Positions 23,001-30,700 of a stretch of 64,000 nt of DNA are shown one piece after another. Positions within the stretch are counted from its first letter, which is position 1; every line of letters begins with the position of its first letter. The position numbers and the translations under genes are program-made. Under the pieces are notes generated by a model that saw only the letters and a program-made list of their open reading frames with translations, had not been told where the DNA came from and ran no database searches. The stretch comes from Branchiostoma floridae (Eukaryota > Chordata > Leptocardii > Amphioxiformes > Branchiostomatidae), in assembly GCF_000003815.2 (NCBI RefSeq), contig NC_049989.1:19673337-19737336 (forward strand), given 5' to 3'.

Positions 23001-23024
23001 GAGCACACACATACTAGTGATTGA
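13952..23024 (+). CDS. Discoidin-LDLa-kringle-somatomedin B seven-transmembrane receptor
   Basis: Eleven exons: 13952-14036, 14864-15265, 15565-15678, 16698-16793, 17088-17201, 17453-17548, 17910-18170, 18705-18768, 19269-19459, 20123-20261, 20906-23024. All are GT-AG and phase-consistent; 3,681 nt give about 1,226 residues. Approximate domains: signal peptide 1-27, discoidin-like 29-163, LDLa 163-303 (four), kringles 303-390 and 390-475, somatomedin B 475-521, glycosylated Cys-rich stalk 521-900, family-B/Methuselah-like 7TM 900-1145, tail to 1226. A plasma-membrane receptor with a large modular ectodomain is inferred; ligand and G protein are unknown. No GPS autoproteolysis motif is seen before TM1. 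The first in-frame ATG (13952) has G at -3 and +4; a second lies at 13961. I know of no named vertebrate receptor with this combination. Confidence 0.85.
14297..14584 (+). mobile_element. tRNA-derived SINE, family 2
   Basis: A box-like CAATGGCCTAGTGGGTAGAG and B box-like GGTCGTGGGTTCGATCCC followed by a shared body (CTTTCTCTGCTTAGCACTCA). TCCGACGGTCA occurs at 14276-14286 and 14585-14595 and may be the target duplication, although the left copy is a few bases from the A-box end. Intron 1 of the receptor gene. Confidence 0.75.
14864..15265 (+). CDS. Exon 2: discoidin-like domain
   Basis: A 402-nt phase 1-1 exon encoding 134 residues: GGWLETDPTWVTSD, then KWQLTFDLQTPKTLSRIRLF, QRWSVVKEVT, and a closing YEIMFFEG. 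The WQLTFDL...TLSRIRL strand pair and the C-terminal aromatic strand are F5/8C-like. The domain is diverged, so the fold call is firmer than any ligand call. Confidence 0.65.
15565..17548 (+). CDS. Exons 3-6: four LDLa modules, alternating 6-Cys and 4-Cys types
   Basis: Exons 15565-15678, 16698-16793, 17088-17201 and 17453-17548 are 114, 96, 114 and 96 nt, all phase 1-1. Modules 1 and 3 have six cysteines (ending DCDDGSDEANC and DCTDGSDELFC). Modules 2 and 4 have four: the first disulfide pair is lost (VCPNGIIIT, TCTNGALFH) while the cage is retained (CDGRDDCGDNTDEEHC, CDGRDDCEDGSDEQNC). The alternating lengths and types indicate duplication of an exon pair. Confidence 0.85.
15901..16600. mobile_element. 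Tc1/mariner-like non-autonomous element, about 700 bp
   Basis: Perfect 24-bp inverted ends at 15901-15924 and 16577-16600 (TAGAGTCCATTCCAAGACAC...). If the outer TA is the target duplication, the TIR starts GAGTCC. The interior is AT-rich, itself partly palindromic, and carries no transposase. It fills the intron between the first two LDLa exons of the receptor gene. Confidence 0.75.
17910..18170 (+). CDS. Exon 7: kringle domain 1
   Basis: A single phase 1-1 exon of 261 nt encodes a whole kringle with all six cysteines: TCYYIRDKGASYRG, LSWCQYW, PHSHNHTPENFP, NYCRNPDGKDRPWCYT, RWMYC and FAC. Kringles bind protein, lysine or heparin-like ligands. The position before RW is NNPLI, so the acidic lysine-binding pair seen in some plasminogen kringles is not evident. 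Confidence 0.93.
18705..19459 (+). CDS. Exons 8-9: kringle domain 2
   Basis: Exon 18705-18768 encodes LPTRCYYESDNGMSYAGFVN and ends in phase 2. Exon 19269-19459 continues AGDRVCQRWDSQSPHSHPHT, then ENFCRNPDNKERPWCYT, RWDYC and VAC. All six kringle cysteines are present. Unlike kringle 1 the module is split by an intron. The end of that intron and the start of the exon are tandemly duplicated (19138-19231 and 19241-19334). Only the second acceptor (19269) keeps the frame. Confidence 0.88.
19040..19132. repeat. GATA-type microsatellite
   Basis: Imperfect TATC/GATA units just upstream of the duplicated acceptor of kringle 2. Confidence 0.7.
19138..19334 (+). repeat. 103-bp tandem duplication spanning an intron-exon border
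   Basis: Copies 19138-19231 and 19241-19334 differ at two positions and are separated by AGTTCTTAA. Each carries the intron end GTACAG and the start of the kringle 2 exon. Confidence 0.95.
19718..20012 (+). mobile_element. tRNA-derived SINE, family 1, with target duplication
   Basis: Body begins GTGTGGCTTAACTGGTAGAG and has the family's CCCGACGTTGTGTCCTTGGG block. GAACTCTCAACAT (19705-19717) and GAACTCTCACAT (20013-20024) flank it as a slightly decayed target duplication. Confidence 0.8.
20123..20261 (+). CDS. Exon 10: somatomedin B domain
   Basis: The exon encodes GYCKRRLSCQGICGRPIDEP and then MLCNCDEDCVFFGDCCADF. The eight cysteines follow the somatomedin B order C-C-C-C-C-C-CC, with the diagnostic CxCDxxC and DCC. 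Phase 1 in, phase 2 out. SMB next to a Methuselah-like 7TM is a combination known in several invertebrates. Confidence 0.85.
20906..23024 (+). CDS. Exon 11: stalk, seven-transmembrane domain and cytoplasmic tail
   Basis: One exon of 2,119 nt codes for about 706 residues, ending with TGA at 23022. The stalk holds many cysteines, a dozen N-x-S/T sites and two related repeats (NFTAEEFNFLPNGT and TFTEEEFNTLPNGS). Hydrophobic helices begin near GWLTLGLVIVSVVAVFAF. Conserved family-B features are the TM3 Cys (RPGVGCVVYGIILHYF) paired with HCWIGN in loop 2, and the TM6-TM7 blocks MGFTWILGFIVPYV and YIFIVLNGSQGFLQALLL. No HL(T/S)-type GPS site precedes TM1. The tail is Ser/Thr-rich and ends EEHTHTSD. 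The closest family I recognise is the Methuselah-like branch of 7tm_2. Confidence 0.9.
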
Positions 23025-23057
23025 ATATTTGTTTTGTACTCAATCAAGTGCTTTATT

Positions 23058-23338
23058 TGCGTCGCGTGTGGCGTAACTGGTAGAACGTTCGGCTCAGAAT
23101 CTATAGGTCCCAAGTCGGATACTCGCTGTGGCCCCGACGCTGTGCCCTTGGGAAAGGCACTTTACACGACTTTCTTCACTTCACCCAGGTGAAAAAATGA
23201 GTACCTAACTTTGAACGGGGAGATAAAAGAAAATACTACCTTTACGTTGTGTCTCTACTGTGTACATGTGTGTGTGGCACTGTTAAAATTACTAACTTGA
23301 GTGCAGTGCCAAAAAAGCAAATAGGAAAAAGATTGAAA
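23058..23338 (+). mobile_element. tRNA-derived SINE, family 1, with perfect 12-bp target duplication
   Basis: AAGTGCTTTATT occurs at 23046-23057 and 23339-23350. The body starts TGCGTCGCGTGTGGCGTAAC and carries the GTGCCCTTGGGAAAGGCACT block. It sits 34 bp past the receptor stop codon. Confidence 0.88.
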
Positions 23339-23433
23339 AAGTGCTTTATTCCACGTTTCCGTGTCACCATCCTCTGGGGCAGTTCTGACAGGTTCACATT
23401 ACACGGGAGCTTATAGATGCGGTCCTAAACGTA

Positions 23434-23439
23434 AATAAA
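23434..23439 (+). promoter_or_regulatory. Candidate polyadenylation signal of the 7TM receptor gene
   Basis: First AATAAA downstream of the stop at 23024, about 410 nt into the 3' flank. The intervening sequence contains a SINE, so the SINE would be part of the 3' UTR if this site is used. Confidence 0.35.
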
Positions 23440-24018
23440 GGTTATGTAGAAATAATATCATTTAGAGACTTACGAACATGATGAAACTATTCACGCACGG
23501 GCACTTAGCGATTGATTTTGTCAATAAGTCTTATGAGCAAGATTTTTTTTATCCAAGAATACAAAAAATGGTTGAAAGTCGCCAAGATCAAAGTGCCACA
23601 TGTAATCTTTCAACCTATTTTGTAACAATCTATCATAGTTTTTCTTTTATATCATGGTATCGGGAGACCATGAATCTGTAACCCATTATATCTCAACTCC
23701 TAAATGCAATTTATTATATTGTTCAATAGTTAATTTGACTTTTTCATACTATCCAGTTTCCCGACAAATGCACACAAAACGTTGTCTGTCATTGGCACAC
23801 CAGATCAACGTGTGTCATCAGTAATGTTCTTGTACATCCCATTCCATCGTGCCTTGTCCGCTGCCTGGTCCCGCACTCATTTCAGCATGGAAGTTGCCAT
23901 CTTGACGTTCAGAATGAAATACAGTTTTACGATAGACAAGCTTTTTTGACACGACAAAAAGTACAGTTACTGTAACTCTTGTATGATAAACTACAACAAG
24001 AAAAAGAAGAGAATTCTA

Positions 24019-24110
24019 CTAATTAAACAATATAGGATAATCACTACTACTAATTAAACAATATAGGACAATCACTACTACTAATTAAACAATATAGGAT
24101 AACAAGAAAA
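24019..24110. repeat. 31-bp tandem repeat, three copies
   Basis: Units begin CTAATTAAACAATATAGGA at 24019, 24050 and 24081. Confidence 0.9.
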
Positions 24111-24939
24111 CAACTCTACGTCATCAATCAGGCAATATAGAGGGCTGAGTCAGGTCTGCTTCATATAAGGCGCCGTCTGCGACGGTGTATTTCGATGTGT
24201 AGTAGAGACGTTTGCGAGTTATTTACCGTTAATCATAATGCAATACTTTTTACTATGGACCATATCAATCAAGTACGCATTATGTTTGTTATGTGTTTTT
24301 CATATATCATCATGAAGCTGTATTGTTCACTTGAAGTATATGATTTGTAATATAGTAACATACATTTATATGCAATCTAATAAAAGAATCGATATGTTCT
24401 CGTATGTCATGTTAACCATAGCATTTTGAGCATGTGACGTAAATGAAACAAATATATCCACTAAAAACACTTCAAATGTATTTACATTCGAAGTATTTTC
24501 AAATCATGCAAAATATCACATTACAAGTGTGATAGAGCTCTTATTAGTTTTATTAATACTCAAGGTTGTTTGAAAATTAATTTGATACTGCGGTCTGTTG
24601 CTAGGGGCAATGTCCCACTGTAAGGGGTATCGGGTTACCGGAGCTCCCGTGCTGTCTTTTATTTATCTAGTTTTACCATGTGTGGAAGAAATAACATGAC
24701 ATGTGACTATCACCAATTGTAGATGTCAGCCCGGAGGTATGATTCAATCTGATTTGATTTACAGCAGTGGACATTAAAAAAAACTACAAGAGAACACTCC
24801 CATTTGTTTCCGTTTCTTTTAAAGGTTGAATATTATACTTTTATTTGAAATTCGTATATATTTTTCTAGCGCAACAAACGACATGTGTATGGTTATCAGC
24901 ATGTACAAGTTATTCCAGGGGTCCCATTGAGAGAATAAG

Positions 24940-25220
24940 TTAAAGTTAAAGTTTGCCATGCATCTACAGACGCGTAGGGTGGCGCCCATCCCCACTTCGA
25001 AGCCCTTGGGCCACACATGCGCAAGCCACTACAGCAGGAGGCTGGTCCGCTGGTAGTGGTGTGCGTTTAACTTCCATACTCTTCCTCATTAGTGCTGAGT
25101 GCTAAGCAGAGAAAGCAGCATGTACCATTTTTAGAGTCTTTGGTATGACTCGGCCGGGGATCGAACTCACGACCTACCGAATGCAAGGCGAACACTATAC
25201 CCACTAGGCCATTGCACCGG
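24940..25220 (-). mobile_element. tRNA-derived SINE, family 2, with perfect 16-bp target duplication
   Basis: CCATTGAGAGAATAAG flanks it at 24924-24939 and 25221-25236. Read on the minus strand it starts GGCCGGTGCAATGGCCTAGT and is the same family as 14297-14584. The intact long duplication points to a fairly recent insertion. Confidence 0.9.
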
Positions 25221-25885
25221 CCATTGAGAGAATAAGAAACGTAGAAAATGAGTTTGACATTAGAAGATGAGTGAAGCGGCTCAGGTGATCTGGCGAACAC
25301 ATTCATTCCAATGCTGTCAAACACTTACATGGACAAATAAACCTGTCCAATTTACATCTAACGTCTTACGATGGACAGAATTTACTGTTTTCAACTTATT
25401 CATTTTTAAAAATGGTCGCAAGTCCTGTATCTCATTTGGTCTGCACGTTTGTGGTCAGAAGTTATTAGTTCGTCAACTGCACATCTACCGGACCGTGGTG
25501 GTTTCCTAGCAGTGGAAGGGGACGTGCATCACTTGTATTATTGGACTGCTAAGTACGGTTGTTTACTTCAAATGTTGAAATGTAGCTGTAGTATATGGTA
25601 TTTCTGGAATCTTCAAGCAGATGCTGGGAGCCAACAACGTTGCGTTTTGGTAGTTTTCGTTACAACCTTGGGGCAGATTGAAGATTTCCCTGCAAATACT
25701 TGCTTGGAGATAAGATTTCGATGTCTTAATAGGACAGTAACAAAGAACATTGTGGGAGGTTCAAATTTTCGGAAGGAACAGCGCTGTTTCTTGAACATCA
25801 TCATGCATTAAAGACTTTTGTCAAGACGTTAGGAGGGATTCAAAAGTAAAGACAAGACGATGGAAAAATACTCATTTGCTTGCAT

Positions 25886-25891
25886 TTTATT
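25886..25891 (-). promoter_or_regulatory. Candidate polyadenylation signal of the astacin gene
   Basis: AATAAA on the minus strand about 445 nt past the stop codon; a second one lies at 26054-26059 (about 280 nt past the stop). Either could end the transcript. Confidence 0.35.
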
Positions 25892-26334
25892 GAGCTGCAA
25901 GGTCAGCATCGATAACTAAAACGGTACATCAAAAGTGCTTCTACAGCAACAAAAAAAGGGAAATACGTCATGTCATAATATATATCAACATTTCTCGGAA
26001 ATGCCAGATGTTGATAAGAATGACGTTCAAGACTAGTGTACTTTCAACTCTCATTTATTAATACATATGTTGATGGTCCTGCCATTTCGATCTTGTTTGA
26101 TTCAGTGCGCACCTTGTGCAGTGTATTTCGGCCTGCACAGGCCAGGCCTGTCACTTGTTTGTTTTTTTGTCATTTCTAAATTTCTTGTAATTAAAACGAC
26201 TGACCAGAAATCGTACTACATAGGGCAGTTGCCTACGTTATGTCAATGTATATTATTAAGGTGTGTTCGCAAAGCTACAATTTGTAAAATAGTTTAGGGG
26301 TCTATATTGGTTGCTGCAGGCGTGGTCCATCAGC

Positions 26335-27710
26335 TTACACGCAGGGATGAGCGACCAGCTTGATATCGTCGATGGCGATGTCTCCCCGCCAATCAGTGCC
26401 ACGGATGGCCTCGAACATGAGCTGCACGGCGATAATTAAATACGCTTGAATCATGCTGAATTGATACATAATCGAAGACTACTGGCGGAGTGCCTTTAGC
26501 CAATGTATTATGTTTAACGGAATTATATGAAAACGAGGGAATGTTCTATCCACCTGGAAGTTTCTGGTAGGTTTGATGCTGATGCGCGCACGGATCCACT
26601 GGTTGCCTTGGTTACCGGACATGGACCAAAGTGGTTCCCCCTGCCCGACTTCGGTGAAGAGGTAGACATTCAGGTCGCCTGTGGTTGAAAGGGGTGCATT
26701 TATTAAAACCTTTCCCTGCAAATCTCGCCACGATACGGACATGAGAGTATACGCCATTTTGCCGGACTGTAGTAGTAACAAGTAGAAGAACGCTGGCCGT
26801 CTTACAGTGCATCGGAACAGGGTCTTGTAACGTTACTAAGGTGCTATCCCAGGCTTTAAGACACTCTATCATTTTTACGGAAACAATAGACTGTACGCAC
26901 CGACGTTAACGCCGTACATGTGGTAGTGGAAGTCCAGGCAGTAGCCGGTGGAGCTGGGCGGGTAGATTGGTGACCGGAGGATGGCGTTGTGCCCCACTTC
27001 CTGGGGACTGGAGGCCTCGATGAACAGGTAGTGTCCTATGGTGGAAGGACGAACAAAGCTTTAAAGACAATACTAAACAACATAAAGACGACCCTTACTG
27101 AATATCATTAACCTAATTGTTTATGTAATTAGAAAAGAAAAAAAGAGGGAAACTCTTATTATTATTCATATCCTTAGTAAAGATTATCAGGAAACATATG
27201 GTCTGAATTTCGCTCCTATTACAGTAGTTACAGTCTGTGGTAAAATCGTTTGTCATTGTCTTATGAACAGAGGGTATTATCTCAAAGTTTGTAAGTTTAA
27301 TTTGGATTCACAAGTGCGAGGGTGATGGGATCGTTGCAATTGCGACTTTATATATACACTAGGGTCATGTGTTCTACTGGTCATGTGCTCTAACTGTCTT
27401 TATACGACGTTTCAGTCAAAATGGTGCGTTCAAGATTTACGTTTGTTCCAATGTATTATATAACTGCCTCATTTTACATTCAGTTGTGACCACAGTAAAA
27501 ACGTTATACAAATTCGACTCATCCGTAGACCAAGGGAAATATTCGGCCAGAATAAGCTCGAATCACGTACCCAGTCCAGTGGTGTGGTCAACGGTCCTGT
27601 CTGTCCGGACGGAGTGGACCCTGTGTGGCGGATCCAGTCGAAGTTGTCGGATTCGTCCTGGAAGAAGTTACACATGTCGGTGTCGAAGTCACAGTCCACC
27701 AGCATTCGGA
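26335..27710 (-). CDS. Exons 12-15: MAM domain and stop
   Basis: Exons 27710-27571, 27035-26901, 26678-26554 and 26421-26335. Motifs: [99 protein letters not shown], then HPCV and TAA. MAM domains mediate adhesion and oligomerisation, as in meprins. The first exon reads GQTG and then changes frame before DHTTGLG: one base is absent near 27592-27594. Confidence 0.82.
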
Positions 27711-30700
27711 CTGAAAAATACAAGTAGTTTGTATTAACCCCATCCAGACTGGGGATGGGAGGGGCGACTTCGCCAACTTTGATGTCGTATAGCTCCCAAC
27801 AGCTTGTGCTAAAAATACCACTTGGTGACTTTTCCTAGAATATTGTTGGCAACAATTTACAAAAAATAGAGTTTATAATTTTTCGTGTTACTAAAGGAAA
27901 ATTTTACAAAAATCACTAATTTTGGCTTAAACAATGGAATTTTAAGATTTTCTTGCTAAACTAAACTTCTCTTTATATATCTGTAATATCTAATAGCTAA
28001 GCTACAGATGACGTCAGTTTATGACGTCATTTGAACTTCGTTGCGTCGGCTTTTGACAACAGAAGTCTTATAGCACTTTAATAAACTTTTTGTGTGAAAT
28101 ATCTAGGTATTATGGGAATTCCCTGTTTTAGCCAAAAAAATCAATTAATGACGTTATAATTACGTCATACACGTCATAATGACATGAAAATTTCAGGAAT
28201 TATAAAACTTGACAAACATAACACCCCCTGCAAATTTGGTGATCGTACAGTAAGCCGCTTTGAAAATACGAAGCTCCCCCCCCTCCAGTCCAGGGAATGC
28301 CCAAAAAGCCCAGTCTAGATAGGGTTAACACTTAAAATATTAATGTGTTGAGTTTCGTGTTGTTATCTGTTGTTATCTGATGGAAAAATCAATGACACAG
28401 TGACAGGTATTTGGAAATCCAACATTGTCATCATTCCTTTTTGCACAAAGCACAGGAAGGATAAACTCGACAAAGATTTGAAATCACAGGTGAAATACAT
28501 TATTTTATTGTAGGACTGACGTTTTCGAAGCAATGTATCACGTCCATTTCCCTCTTGAAAATGAGCTCTTACCACTGGAGTACTGGATGATGAATCCCCG
28601 CTCCGTGTAGGAGCTGTCTGAAGAGAAGGTGATGAACATCTGGCCTCCCGATGACGTCACGTCCAGTGGGTTGGTCTCCCCGCAGTAGGTACCGAGCAGA
28701 GGGGCGCTCTCGTCCGTACCGTCATACACCTACAAAAATAAGTTATATGTGTTCATAACTACTGGCAAGCTGATCAAATTCCTGGTAAGCACATTGCCCC
28801 TTCATTACAAAAGGAGTCAAATATTACACTAAGCCACTCTTCCCGAAATTGCCCTTTCGCTAGCGGTGTTAACCCCTGACAGCTGATCTCCAAGCATCAG
28901 AACAACAGATGTATATTTATTTGACAAAAAAAATCTTCTTCATGCGTACAAATACACATTGACTTCATTAGGAGTAGTCACTATAGTGTACCTGTACGCT
29001 TTCGACCCCACATCATAGTCTGTAATTGTGACCGTCTTGTGTCCGTACCTTGAGAGCGTCATAGATACATCCTGCGCCGCCAGCCTCCACAGAGAACTCC
29101 TTGAAGCTGAGAATGATGGGCTCCGTCCCCGTGGCGTTGATGAGCCACCTGCAGTTCAGGAAGTCGGGGTAGTCCAGAGGGTGCATGGGGGACTTGATCT
29201 CGCCGCTGGGACCGCCCAGGAAACTGCTGCCACAGTCGGGGTGGACGCCCACTTAGGCCCGGATGAGAAAAACAACGGGCAGATCTTACAGAACCGCTGA
29301 TGTCAATTTCAAGTCGAATTGTAAAAAAACAGTTTGTATCTCTTTTACCGGACGTGATATTGTCTTGACACTTGGGTGGGGCAAGTTTCAGCCCCTAATA
29401 TTTTATTTCGAAACTGCAGGGGCTTTTTTGTTAACATTCCAAAGAGGATAACTGCAGAAAGGATTGACGGATTGGCATCATTTTAGGCATGCAGGTAGCT
29501 TAGGCACAGATGTTCATAATGATATGCATGTTATGCAAATGAGGACTTACTTTGCATAATTAATGAGGAAATTGTATAATTCCATTGTTTTCAATAACTG
29601 GACCTCAATAAATGTAACACATGTCAATTATGATAGGTGGAATATAAGCAGATACCAAATACGGTAATGAGGAATTTATTTGCATGATCTATGTAAAAAT
29701 TGCAAAACCGCTTTATGATTTATGATGGGAATTTAATAATTATGACATGTACGTTAGTCAATGATGAACAACACCATGCATAAATTATGTTAATGTGTTA
29801 GTCAATTGCATGAAATTTACAAAAGCTCTAAATATTTCATGGAGGTATGAGGTCACCGAACTCTAGTTTTTTTTTTAAGATCTTCCCATGGTTCGTAGCC
29901 ATAGACTTTATTTTTAGATTTACAATACCCTATGTTACAGAGATGTTACCCAATCTAACCATAACTGTGCATGGTCAGGAGTCCGAAAGTGTCCATACAA
30001 GATCAGCATAAGATGATAATGCAAAAATCTTAGAGAAGCATAAATCACCCAAGCAAGGCCAGGGGCAGTTCTGTGTCTCGGTGTCATGTCCACTACAGCC
30101 GTCAGGGTGGGAGCAAAAGCGCCGCCTGGTCTTGGTGCAGGTGTCGTCACATGGACCCCATGCCGACCAGGCACTCCAGCCGACAGGCATATCTGGTGGA
30201 CGAATATGTATCCTCAAAACTTGAAAAAATCTTGTTAATTAGTGTCGGCTATGTGTTTATCTCTAACAGCATTTCAACTACATTACATGCGATTGATACA
30301 CATTGGCATCCGCTTCTATCTATAAGGGCTTTTAGGCTTGCTGACTACTATAGAAATACTATGAAAGAATATCGAAAACCTGATATTGTCGTAAAAATAG
30401 TCAAAGAAAAGTATCTCGATAAACCATGGGCGATTGGCGATCGGGTTTTTGTCGAAATCGCTGTTGCTTTTTTTGTACGTATATACTCAACAGTCAACAC
30501 ACACTGTATACAGTACAACCGCACTCAGTTACTCGTACTCATTCCATTGAATCAAATAATAAACAAGCACGCTGAACTTGAAAGACGCACTGTGTACGCC
30601 GACCTCGGTCTGGTCTGCGGTGTCGTTCTAGATCACGGGGATAGTTCGCGCAAAGGCCGACGGGAGTAGAACAGTTTCGCAGTTGGCTCGAACGCGTTCG

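Larger units (their letters stand above)
23025..26334. other. Intergenic region between receptor and astacin genes (tail to tail)
   Basis: Contains two SINEs (23058-23338 and 24940-25220), a 31-bp tandem repeat (24019-24110) and the candidate polyadenylation signals. Otherwise AT-rich with no supported gene. Confidence 0.6.

Noticed and set aside
23058-23140. tRNA gene
   Set aside because: A and B box-like motifs are present but the acceptor and anticodon arms do not pair, and a SINE body follows. The same holds at 2999, 14297, 19718 and 24940-25220.
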